A stretch of 35,635 nt of DNA from an uncultured Clostridia bacterium (GTDB lineage Bacteria > Bacillota_A > Clostridia > TANB77 > CAG-508), in the NCBI GenBank assembly GCA_947369305.1, contig CANBLA010000001.1:1-35635 (forward strand), written 5' to 3'. The position numbers and the translations under genes were made by a program. Positions 24,356-31,728 of the stretch are shown here, one piece after another. The first letter of the stretch is position 1, and the number at the start of each line of letters is the position of its first letter. The notes beneath the pieces were generated by a model that saw nothing but the letters and a program-made list of their open reading frames with translations, was not told where the DNA came from and did not search any database.

Positions 24356-25514
24356 TTTTATTTATGAAATTCCTACAAAAGTGTATTTTGGGGAAAATCA
24401 ATTATCTCACTTAGGTGAGGAACTTAAAAAGTATGGAAATCGTGTACTATTAACGTACGGTGGAGGATCTATTAAGAAAATTGGGTTGTATGATAAAGTA
24501 GTTGAAGAAATTAAAAAAGTTGGCTTAGAGTTGTTTGAATTTGGCGGGATTGAGCCAAATCCAAGACACACTTCTATAAATGCGGCTGCTGAAATTTGCA
24601 AGAAAGAAAAAATAGATGTCTTGCTAGCTGTTGGTGGTGGCTCAACGATTGATGCTACAAAAGTAATTGGTGTAGCAACTTATTATGATGGAGATTGTTG
24701 GGATTTAGTAACCAAAAAAGCACCAATTACCAATTGTTTGCCGATTGTAACAATTCTAACATTATCTGCAACTGGCTCAGAAATGAATTTTGGTAGTGTT
24801 ATCAGCAATATAGAAACCAATGATAAAAAAGGATTGCAAAATCCAATCATGCGCCCCAAAGTGTCATTCCTAGACCCAACGAATACGTATACAGTAAACG
24901 CCTATCAAACAGCGTGCGGTTCAGCTGATATTTTATCACACCTGATGGAAATTTATTTTAATATCGACGAAGAGATGTATATGCTAGACACTTTTATGGA
25001 AGGTATGATGAAAACGGTTATAAAATATACACCGATTGCGTTAAAAGAGCCAGAAAATTATGAAGCACGAGCCAATTTAATGTGGGCGTCATCATGGGCA
25101 TTAAACGGATTTGTAAGATGTGGAAAAACGCAGGAGTGGAGTTGTCATGCCATGGAACATCAATTGTCAGCATATTACGATATTACGCATGGCTTGGGTT
25201 TAGCAATTTTGACACCACGTTGGATGGAATATGCATTAGATGAAACGACAGTTGCAAAATTCTATCAATTTGGCACGAATGTTTTTGATATTGACAAAAA
25301 TCTTTCTCTAATGGAAGTTGCGAAAAAGACAATTGAAATGTTATCAGATTTCTTATTTAATCAACTAAAATTAAATAAAACTTTATCAGAAATAGGAATT
25401 GATGATTCGAAGTTTGAAGTTATGGCTGGGAAAGCTTGCAGGGGAGATGTGATAAAGGGTTTCAAATCACTATATCAAGAAGATATTGAAAAAATTTATA
25501 GAATGTGTTTATAG
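24348..25514 (+). CDS. Iron-containing alcohol dehydrogenase (butanol dehydrogenase-like)
   Basis: A 388-residue group III alcohol dehydrogenase. The NAD(P)-binding part has TYGGGSIKKIGLYDKV and AVGGGSTIDATKVI; the metal-binding residues fall in SADILSHLME, HAMEHQLSAYYDITHGLGLA, with His residues at the expected spacing. It resembles clostridial BdhA/BdhB and E. coli YqhD, which reduce aldehydes with NAD(P)H. It acts in the cytoplasm, probably in fermentation or aldehyde clearance. The ATG overlaps the NUDIX gene; a bidirectional terminator follows. Confidence 0.92.
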   Translation: MNDFIYEIPTKVYFGENQLSHLGEELKKYGNRVLLTYGGGSIKKIGLYDKVVEEIKKVGLELFEFGGIEPNPRHTSINAAAEICKKEKIDVLLAVGGGSTIDATKVIGVATYYDGDCWDLVTKKAPITNCLPIVTILTLSATGSEMNFGSVISNIETNDKKGLQNPIMRPKVSFLDPTNTYTVNAYQTACGSADILSHLMEIYFNIDEEMYMLDTFMEGMMKTVIKYTPIALKEPENYEARANLMWASSWALNGFVRCGKTQEWSCHAMEHQLSAYYDITHGLGLAILTPRWMEYALDETTVAKFYQFGTNVFDIDKNLSLMEVAKKTIEMLSDFLFNQLKLNKTLSEIGIDDSKFEVMAGKACRGDVIKGFKSLYQEDIEKIYRMCL

Positions 25515-25521
25515 AAGATGA

Positions 25522-25550
25522 AAAAGAATGAGCTAACAACTCATTCTTTT
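25522..25550. terminator. Bidirectional terminator between the alcohol dehydrogenase gene and purN
   Basis: AAAAGAATGAG (25522-25532) and CTCATTCTTTT (25540-25550) form a perfect 11-bp stem with a seven-base loop. A and T runs on both sides allow it to act for both converging genes. Confidence 0.85.
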
Positions 25551-25554
25551 AAAC

Positions 25555-26121
25555 TTATTTTTTACTCAAATCTCGAATTACTTCAATGAGCTGAATTTTT
25601 TCTACAGCTTTCACTTTTTCTGCCACATCATCAGCAGTATCGGTAGGTAAAACATCAATTTTGGTTTGGGAAATAATGTTTCCTTCGTCATAATGATTGT
25701 TCACATAATGAACGGTTGCGCCACTTATTTTTTCGCCAGCTTCTACTACTGCCTGATGCACTTTCATGCCATACATGCCTTTTCCACAAAATTTGGGAAT
25801 GAGAGAAGGATGCGTATTGATAATGGTATATTTGTCTACCAAGTTTGAACCGATTTTCTTTAAATAGCCAGCCAAAACAATTAAATCAATTTCATAATGG
25901 TTTAATACATTTTCTAATTCCAAATCGATATTTTCAGCTGTTTTATTTTGGATAACATAGGTTTCAATGCCAGCTTTTTTTGCACGTTCTAAAGCATATG
26001 CGTCTGGTGAATTGGAAATAACTAAAGAAATTTCGCAATCCAATTCTTTCTTTTTTATACAATCGATGATAGATTGTAGTGTAGTTCCACCACCAGAGGC
26101 AAAAACAACTAAATGATACAT
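25555..26121 (-). CDS. purN: Phosphoribosylglycinamide formyltransferase PurN
   Basis: A 188-residue GAR formyltransferase, transferring formyl from 10-formyl-THF in purine synthesis. The N-terminus VVFASGGGTTLQSIID contains the phosphate-binding loop (usually SGxGSN; here SGGGTT). The active-site region has TIINTHPSLIPKFCGKGMYG, with Asn and His in place, then SGATVHYVNNHYDEGNIISQ supplying the catalytic Asp. It is the last gene of a minus-strand purE-purC-purN unit and starts 12 bases after purC. Confidence 0.93.
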   Translation of the reverse strand: MYHLVVFASGGGTTLQSIIDCIKKKELDCEISLVISNSPDAYALERAKKAGIETYVIQNKTAENIDLELENVLNHYEIDLIVLAGYLKKIGSNLVDKYTIINTHPSLIPKFCGKGMYGMKVHQAVVEAGEKISGATVHYVNNHYDEGNIISQTKIDVLPTDTADDVAEKVKAVEKIQLIEVIRDLSKK

Positions 26122-26133
26122 GATTTTCTCCTT

Positions 26134-26994
26134 TTATCCTTCAAATTTTTGACCAGTAATTAAGGCAAATGCTTCGGCATATTTGTTGGCAGTTGTTTGA
26201 ATAACATTCTCTGGAATTGGTGAGTTGCTTTCTGGATTGTAGCCACTTGATTTAATCCAATCACGTAAGTATTGTTTATCAAAACTTTTTTGGGAACGAC
26301 CAACTTCATAATCATCAGCAGGCCAAAATCTACTTGAATCAGGAGTTAGAACTTCGTCAGCTAGGACAAGTTCGCCGTTTTCGTCTAAACCAAATTCAAA
26401 TTTGGTATCGGCAATGATAACACCTTTACTTTTGGCATATTCAGCACATTTTGAGTAAATTTCTAATGTTTTGTCACGAAGTTTGCTTGCTAATTCCAAA
26501 CCTAATATTTCAACTACTTTTTCAAACGAAATATTTTCATCATGTTCACCAATTTCGGCTTTTGTAGATGGGGTAAAAATGGCTTCTGGCAATTTTTCTG
26601 CTTCTTGAAGACCTTGTGGCAATGTAATACCACAAACGGTTCCGTTTTCTTGATAACTTTTCCAGCCAGAGCCTGTAATATAGCCTCTTACAATGCATTC
26701 AACAGGAAGCATTTTTAGCTTTTTGACAAGCATGGAACGACCTTCGAATTCTGGTTTTTGGAATTCTTCTGGAAAGTCTTTGCTATCGGTTGAAATAATG
26801 TGGTTTGGTACGATATCTTGTACAAAATCGAACCAAAATTTGGAAATTTGGTTTAGGATTTTTCCTTTGTTGGGAATGGGAGATGGTAGAATGTAGTCAA
26901 AAGCTGAGATTCTGTCGGATACGACTAATAATAGCTTATCTCCATCAATTTCATAAATTTCGCGGACTTTTCCGCTGTTTCGTTTTTGAATCAT
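26134..26994 (-). CDS. purC: Phosphoribosylaminoimidazole-succinocarboxamide synthase PurC
   Basis: A 286-residue SAICAR synthase. I take ATG 26994 (MIQKRNSGKVREIYEID) with GAAAGGAAATAAAACC before it; a TTG six codons upstream is in frame but overlaps that site. Motifs include VSDRISAFDYILPS, LKMLPVECIVRGYITGSGWK and ADTKFEFGLDENGELVLADE, the ATP and substrate-binding signatures. It joins aspartate to CAIR. The longer, about 290-residue form is seen here, rather than the 235-residue B. subtilis form. Middle gene of the purECN unit. Confidence 0.95.
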   Translation of the reverse strand: MIQKRNSGKVREIYEIDGDKLLLVVSDRISAFDYILPSPIPNKGKILNQISKFWFDFVQDIVPNHIISTDSKDFPEEFQKPEFEGRSMLVKKLKMLPVECIVRGYITGSGWKSYQENGTVCGITLPQGLQEAEKLPEAIFTPSTKAEIGEHDENISFEKVVEILGLELASKLRDKTLEIYSKCAEYAKSKGVIIADTKFEFGLDENGELVLADEVLTPDSSRFWPADDYEVGRSQKSFDKQYLRDWIKSSGYNPESNSPIPENVIQTTANKYAEAFALITGQKFEG

Positions 26995-27027
26995 GGTTTT
27001 ATTTCCTTTCAAAAATTTACATAATAT

Positions 27028-27546
27028 TTACATGTTTTTCATGTATTCTTCATATCCGTGTGCTTGCAATTTTTCATCTTTGGCTAAAACAGCGTCTTTT
27101 AAAGAGGCTTTGTAGTCGATGATTTTTTGCTTTATGGTTTCATCAGAAGTTCCTAAAATTGTGGTGGCTAAAATGGCGGCATTTTTGGCTCCATTGATGG
27201 CAACGGTTGCAACAGGAATGCCAGAGGGCATTTGAACGATTGAATAAAGGGAATCTACACCGTTTAATGTTTTGGTGTGAATTGGCACACCGATAACGGG
27301 AACAGGAACTAATGCTGCAATTACACCAGGTAAATGAGCTGCTCCGCCAGCTCCTCCAATGATGACTTTGACATTACGTTTTTTTAAATTTTCCGCATAT
27401 TCAATTGCTTTTTCAGGGGTTCTATGAACCGATAGAATTTTTACTTCATAGGTAATTCCCATTTCGCTTAAAAATTTCATGGCGTCTTTCATGATTGGTA
27501 AATCAGAATCGCTTCCCATAATGATGGCAACATCAAGGTTTTCCAT
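27028..27546 (-). CDS. purE: N5-carboxyaminoimidazole ribonucleotide mutase PurE
   Basis: A 172-residue class I PurE. The signature is complete: IIMGSDSDLPIMKDA, ILSVHRTPEKAIEYA with the active-site His, and GGAGGAAHLPGVIAA. It converts N5-CAIR to CAIR. The first gene of the minus-strand purE-purC-purN unit, with a strong promoter 30-59 bases upstream and AAAAGGAGG before the ATG. A PurK gene is not in the window. Confidence 0.95.
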   Translation of the reverse strand: MENLDVAIIMGSDSDLPIMKDAMKFLSEMGITYEVKILSVHRTPEKAIEYAENLKKRNVKVIIGGAGGAAHLPGVIAALVPVPVIGVPIHTKTLNGVDSLYSIVQMPSGIPVATVAINGAKNAAILATTILGTSDETIKQKIIDYKASLKDAVLAKDEKLQAHGYEEYMKNM

Positions 27547-27576
27547 AAATTAAATCCTCCTTTTAAATATAGTAGA

Positions 27577-27605
27577 ATTATATCGTATTTTGTAATATTT
27601 TGCAA
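27577..27605 (-). promoter_or_regulatory. Sigma-A promoter for purECN
   Basis: On the minus strand, TTGCAA (27605-27600) and a perfect TATAAT (27582-27577) with a 17-base spacer. The leader is about 30 bases, too short for a purine riboswitch between promoter and gene. Confidence 0.75.
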
Positions 27606-27632
27606 GGAGTTTTTTGATAAAAAAGACCAAAT

Positions 27633-27677
27633 AAAAAATAGCCTTCTTTTAATAAAATAAAAGATAGGCTATTTTTT
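27633..27677 (-). terminator. Terminator of the GtrB-like glycosyltransferase gene
   Basis: AAAAAATAGCCT and AGGCTATTTTTT, with an inner TCTTTT/AAAAGA extension and one bulged base, form a long hairpin with an eight-base loop. It overlaps the stop codon of the minus-strand gene and separates it from the purE promoter. Confidence 0.75.
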
Positions 27678-28612
27678 ATTTTTTTAGATTTGTTTCACGC
27701 ACAATATAAATTGGCCTTTTTTTAACTTCTAAATATGTTTTTGATAAATATTGTCCGATAATTCCTAGTGAAAATAGCTGAATTCCACTTACCATAAAAA
27801 TAATGCATACGAGCGATGGCCAACCGCTTGTCGGATCACCAAGAAGTAGAGTTTTTACGATAATAATCATAATAAAGATAAAGGAAACTAGGCAAAAAAG
27901 TAATCCAAGCAAAGAAGAAAAAATGAGTGGTGTTGTAGAAAAAGCAGTAATTCCTTCTAGTGCATAAGAAAGTAATTTCCAAAAAGACCATTTTGTTTGT
28001 CCAGCAACTCGTTTTACGTTCTCGTATTCAATCCATTTGACGTGAAAGCCAACAAAACTAAACAGCCCTTTGGAATAACGATTGTATTCTTTTAATGACA
28101 AAATGCTATCAACAACGATTCTTTTCATAAAAATATAGTCGCGTGCGCCATCCACCATTTCAATTTTGGACATACGATTAATGATTTTATAAAAAAGTCT
28201 TGCAAAAAAACTACGAATAATTGGCTCACCTTTACGATTAATACGACGTGTTCCGAATCGCATCAAAGTTCTCTTCTTTTGCAGATTTATACATTTCCAA
28301 AAGAAGGGAAGGTGGGTCTTGCAAATCAGCATCCATAATGGTTACAAAGTCACCGCTGGCATATTCAAGTCCAGCAAAAATAGCAGATTCTTTTCCAAAA
28401 TTGCGTGAAAAAGATAAATAGTTAACACGCTCATCTTGGTGAGATAACTCTTTTAAATAGGTTAGAGTATTATCTGTTGAGCCATCGTTAATAAAGAGAA
28501 ACTCAAAGATTACATCTTGAAATTGTTTCATATTTTTATTTAATTCTTCATAAAATAATGGTAAAGATTTTTCTTCATTATAGCAAGGTACAATAATTGA
28601 AATTTTGTCCAT
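27676..28612 (-). CDS. GtrB/DPM1-like glycosyltransferase family 2, interrupted by one extra C (in-frame CGG at 28255)
   Basis: Joined at 28255 this is a 311-residue enzyme. The first part (1-119) has ISIIVPCYNEEKSLPLF, FINDGSTDNT and IMDADLQDPP, the nucleotide and metal-binding motifs of the polyprenyl-phosphate glycosyltransferases. The second frame resumes at GTRRINRKGEPIIRSFFARL, the characteristic juxtamembrane segment, then two C-terminal membrane helices (about 230-250 and 265-285). The zero frame stops five codons after CGG. It should attach a sugar to undecaprenyl phosphate for later surface decoration. Single-gene unit, reading away from mreB, with TTTAGGAGAAAAAT as ribosome site. 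Confidence 0.82.
28252..28255 (-). other. Putative +1 recoding site, CGGA read as Gly (GtrB-like)
   Basis: On the minus strand the zero frame reads GCG ATT CGG AAC ACG TCG TAT TAA. Skipping the C gives GCG ATT GGA ACA CGT CGT, A-I-G-T-R-R, the family motif (usually GTRR). Gly would be residue 120. The same ten bases without the C (ATTGGAACAC) occur intact at 21005-21014. Confidence 0.6.
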
Positions 28613-28700
28613 ATTTTTCTCCTAAATTTTAAAATTTCTGTTAAAATTATAACATAGATAAAAAAAAATTACAATATATGGATTAAAATTAAAAAAACAC

Positions 28701-28729
28701 TTGAAATTTTTGTGAAAATGTAATATAAT
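28701..28729 (+). promoter_or_regulatory. Sigma-A promoter for mreB/mbl
   Basis: TTGAAA (28701-28706) and a perfect TATAAT (28724-28729) with a 17-base spacer; the leader is about 75 bases. Confidence 0.75.
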
Positions 28730-28807
28730 TGTAATATAACTGTAACAAAATAAAACAGATTGTTAAAAATATAGATATTGATAAGTTAAGAAGGGAAGAT
28801 AAGTTTG

Positions 28808-29806
28808 ATGTTTGGACAAGATATTGGAATTGATTTAGGGACAGCGACTGTAATTGCATATGTAAAAGGAAAAGGAATCGTTTTACGAGAGCCGTCAGTT
28901 GTTGCGGTCAATAATGTAACAGGTGAGGTTCTAGCTGTTGGACATGAAGCAAGACGAATGCTTGGAAGAACACCGGGAAATATTATTGCGACAAGACCAC
29001 TACGTGATGGTGTTATTTCTGATTATACCGTCACAGAAAAAATGTTAAAATATTTTATTGGCAAAATAGGTGGACGTTTTCTTTTTGCGCCTAGAATTAT
29101 GATTTGTATTCCGTCACAAGTAACGGAAGTGGAGAAAAAAGCAGTCATTGATGCTGCTTCGAATGCTGGGGCAAGGCGTGTTTATTTAATAGAAGAACCA
29201 ATTGCGGCTGCGATTGGAGCAGGTTTGGATATTTCCAAACCGTCTGGCAATATGATTGTTGATATTGGTGGTGGAACCACAGATATTGCAGTAATTTCAT
29301 TAGGTGGAGCAGTTGTTAGTACATCGATTAAAATTGCAGGAGATAAGTTTGATGAAGCAATTGTAAAATATATTAAGAAAAAACATAATGTAATGATTGG
29401 TGAAAGGACTGCAGAAGAATTAAAGTTGAATATTGGATGTGTATATCCAAAGTTTCAAGATATGGAAATGGACGTGCGAGGACGTGATTTACTAACTGGT
29501 TTGCCACGTACTATAACTGTGTATTCAAGCGAAATGTTAGAAGCTTTAGAAGAACCATCGATGTTAATTGTAGATGCGGTTCACAATGTTTTAGAAAAAA
29601 CGCCACCAGAGCTTGCATCGGATATTAGTGACAAAGGAATTTATATGACTGGTGGAGGCTGTTTGATTGATGGATTAGATAAATTAATTCAAGAAAAGAC
29701 AGGAATTAATGTTATGATTGCAGAAGATTCAATTTCATGTGTTGCCATTGGAACTGGAAAGGCATTAGATAATTTAGATAATTTGGACAGGTCACGAAGA
29801 GGATAA
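28808..29806 (+). CDS. mbl: Rod-shape-determining actin homologue MreB/Mbl
   Basis: A 332-residue bacterial actin. ATG 28808 is preferred over TTG 28805 because of spacing from AAGGGAAG. ATPase motifs: IGIDLGTATV (phosphate 1), VDIGGGTTDIAVISLGG (phosphate 2) and YMTGGGCLIDGLD (adenosine region). EPIAAAIGAGLDI is typical of the MreB family. It polymerises on the inner membrane face and guides side-wall synthesis. It lacks the adjacent mreC/mreD, which suggests Mbl or MreBH rather than the mreBCD copy; the symbol is therefore tentative. Confidence 0.88.
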   Translation: MFGQDIGIDLGTATVIAYVKGKGIVLREPSVVAVNNVTGEVLAVGHEARRMLGRTPGNIIATRPLRDGVISDYTVTEKMLKYFIGKIGGRFLFAPRIMICIPSQVTEVEKKAVIDAASNAGARRVYLIEEPIAAAIGAGLDISKPSGNMIVDIGGGTTDIAVISLGGAVVSTSIKIAGDKFDEAIVKYIKKKHNVMIGERTAEELKLNIGCVYPKFQDMEMDVRGRDLLTGLPRTITVYSSEMLEALEEPSMLIVDAVHNVLEKTPPELASDISDKGIYMTGGGCLIDGLDKLIQEKTGINVMIAEDSISCVAIGTGKALDNLDNLDRSRRG

Positions 29807-29820
29807 AAATTAATAAACAT

Positions 29821-29847
29821 AGGGGCACGGGGCACCGTGCTTTTCCT
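29821..29847 (+). terminator. Terminator after mreB/mbl
   Basis: GCACGG (29825-29830) and CCGTGC (29835-29840) form a GC-rich stem with a GGCA loop, with an outer AGG/CCT extension around TTTT. It stands out as the most GC-rich spot in the window. Confidence 0.6.
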
Positions 29848-29870
29848 ATAACCCATGAAAGGATAAAAAA

Positions 29871-31173
29871 ATGAAAAAAGTAGCATTTTATACCCTTCGG
29901 TTGCAAAGTCAACCAATATGAAACAAATGGAATGATTCAAAAGTTTATTGAGCAAGGCTATGAAATTGTGGGATTTCATGAGAAAGCAGATATTTATATA
30001 GTTAATACATGCACTGTTACGAATATTTCGGATCGAAAATCAAGACAAATTTTAAGAAGAGCTAAGGAAATCAATTCAAAAGCAACGATTGTTGCGGTTG
30101 GATGTTATGTACAAGTTGCCAAAAAGCAAATTGAGAAAATGTCTGAAATCGATTTATGTTTGGGAACAAATGAGAAAAAAGAGATTGTAAACTATGTGGA
30201 ACAATATATAAAAACTGGTTATCAAGATAAAATTGAGGATGTTTTTGAAAATAGAGAATATGGAGATTTTGGTAGTGTTACTTATACGGAGAAAATAAGA
30301 GCTGTTATAAAAGTACAGGATGGATGCGATCGATTTTGCTCCTATTGTTTAATTCCGTATGCACGTGGAAGAGTACGTAGTCGTAAGCCAGAGAGTGTCA
30401 TAAAGGAGATTAAAGGCATTGCTCAAAATGGCATCAAAGAAGTGGTGATAACGGGAATTCATGTGGCTTCGTATGGGAAGGATTTTAAAGAAAAGTATCA
30501 ATTGATTGATTTGTTGGAGGAAATTAACCAAATTGAAGGAATTGAAAGAATTCGTTTGGGTTCGATTGAACCACTTTTAATTAATAACGAATTTTTAAGA
30601 AGACTTCAAAAATTACATAAAATTTGTCATCATTTTCATTTATCTTTGCAGAGTGGATGTGATGAAACACTAAAAAGAATGAATCGAAGATATACGACGA
30701 ATCAGTTTGCACAAATTGTACAAAATTTAAGAAGTGTTTATGATGACGTTATTTTGACAACAGATATTATTGTTGGCTTTCCAGAGGAGACACAAGAAGA
30801 GTTTGAAGAGACGTATGAGTTTTTGAAAAAGATAAGATTTTATAAAATGCATGTTTTTAAATTTTCAATTCGTAGTGGAACTAAGGCTGCTGAAATGCAA
30901 AATCAAGTGACGAATGAAAGGAAAGATGAAAGAAGTAAAAGGTTGATTGCGTTGTCAGATGAAAATCAGATATTTTACCATACACAGTATGTTGATAAGA
31001 AAATAGATGTTTTATGGGAGGAAAAAGAGGGAGAATTTTGGAAAGGTCATACAGCTAATTATTTGCCTGTGAAAATAAAATCTGGGCAGGAAAAAATAAA
31101 TCAAATTAGCAAGGTAGCTGTCAAAAAAGTAACAACGAATGAATTAATTGCCGAAAATGTTACGAAAGTGTAA
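29871..31173 (+). CDS. mtaB: tRNA t6A37 methylthiotransferase MtaB, interrupted by one extra C (in-frame CGG at 29898)
   Basis: Joined at 29898 this is a 433-residue MtaB. The N-terminus is MKKVAFYTL, then across the break GCKVNQYETNGMIQ, whose GCKxNxYE(S/T) motif holds the first iron-sulfur Cys. Next come VNTCTVTNISDRKSRQ with the second, VAVGCYVQV with the third, and the radical-SAM CDRFCSYCLIPYARGRVRSR. A C-terminal TRAM-like region follows. The enzyme methylthiolates t6A37 in tRNA. Without recoding only 17 residues are made (stop TGA 29919-29921), and no later start restores the first cluster Cys. ATG 29871 follows GAAAGGATAAAAAA at good spacing. Confidence 0.88.
29898..29901 (+). other. 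Putative +1 recoding site, CGGT read as Gly (mtaB)
   Basis: The zero frame reads ACC CTT CGG TTG CAA AGT. Skipping C29898 gives ACC CTT GGT TGC AAA GTC, T-L-G-C-K-V, the near-invariant motif of the MTTase family. Gly would be residue 10, next to an iron-sulfur Cys, so placement of the extra base is unambiguous. Confidence 0.65.
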
Positions 31174-31216
31174 TATTGTTGTAATCAAAACTTAATATAA
31201 AAAACCAATAAAACTC

Positions 31217-31245
31217 TTGCTTTATGGCAAATTATGGTATATAGT
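31217..31245 (+). promoter_or_regulatory. Sigma-A promoter for the 13-residue-repeat protein
   Basis: TTGCTT (31217-31222) and TATAGT (31240-31245) with a 17-base spacer; the ATG at 31286 follows CTAAGGAGG. Confidence 0.6.
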
Positions 31246-31285
31246 ACAAATAGATAAGATTTGTAATTTACTAAGGAGGAAAATC

Positions 31286-31612
31286 ATGAAAGAATATAAT
31301 TTAAAGGATAACACAATAGGAACGAATCTGCCAACACAATATGGAACTTTAGTGAAGTTAAAGAATTTCTTTCGATTGGAATTAACACCAAAAGAAGAGA
31401 AAGTATTAACGGAAGTGCATAATTTCCTATTTCAAGAAATTGAGTTTCCAGAGTTAAGAGATTTTTTATATCAAGAAGTTGATTTATCAGGTGTAAAAGA
31501 CTTTTGGTGTCAAGATGTGAATTTTAAAGAAGTAAAAGATTTTTGGTGCCAAGATGTTGATTTTACAGGATTTAAAAATTTCTGGTGTCAAGAAATAAAA
31601 TTTGGAAAATAA
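31286..31612 (+). CDS. Small protein with five 13-residue tandem repeats
   Basis: A 108-residue protein; the ATG at 31286 has AAGGAGGAAAATC before it. Residues from about 43 onward are five back-to-back 13-residue units: TEVHNFLFQEIEF, PELRDFLYQEVDL, SGVKDFWCQDVNF, KEVKDFWCQDVDF and TGFKNFWCQEIKF. The consensus is xxVKDFWCQDVxF; the last three carry a Trp-Cys pair. The spacing does not fit pentapeptide or leucine-rich repeats; an amphipathic stacking repeat is likely. No signal peptide or membrane helix. Monocistronic, with its own promoter and terminator. I do not recognise the family; a role in the spore or a protein-binding scaffold is only a guess. Confidence 0.7.
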   Translation: MKEYNLKDNTIGTNLPTQYGTLVKLKNFFRLELTPKEEKVLTEVHNFLFQEIEFPELRDFLYQEVDLSGVKDFWCQDVNFKEVKDFWCQDVDFTGFKNFWCQEIKFGK

Positions 31613-31627
31613 ATTTAATGATAGAAG

Positions 31628-31660
31628 AGAGCATCGTTTTAAGATGTTCTTTTTTATTTA
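31628..31660 (+). terminator. Terminator after the repeat protein gene
   Basis: AGAGCATC (31628-31635) pairs with GATGTTCT (31643-31650, one G-U pair), seven-base loop, followed by TTTTTATTTA. Confidence 0.8.
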
Positions 31661-31668
31661 AATTAGTC

Positions 31669-31697
31669 TTGCAAAGTATAGATAAATTTGATACAAT
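31669..31697 (+). promoter_or_regulatory. Sigma-A promoter for recD2
   Basis: TTGCAA (31669-31674) and TACAAT (31692-31697) with a 17-base spacer, 31 bases before the recD2 ATG. Confidence 0.7.
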
Positions 31698-31728
31698 TAA
31701 AGCAAACATATTTTTGTACGAGGTGATA

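Noticed and set aside
27547..27680. Purine riboswitch before purE
   Set aside because: The transcript leader is about 30 bases and shows no guanine or PRPP aptamer-like sequence.
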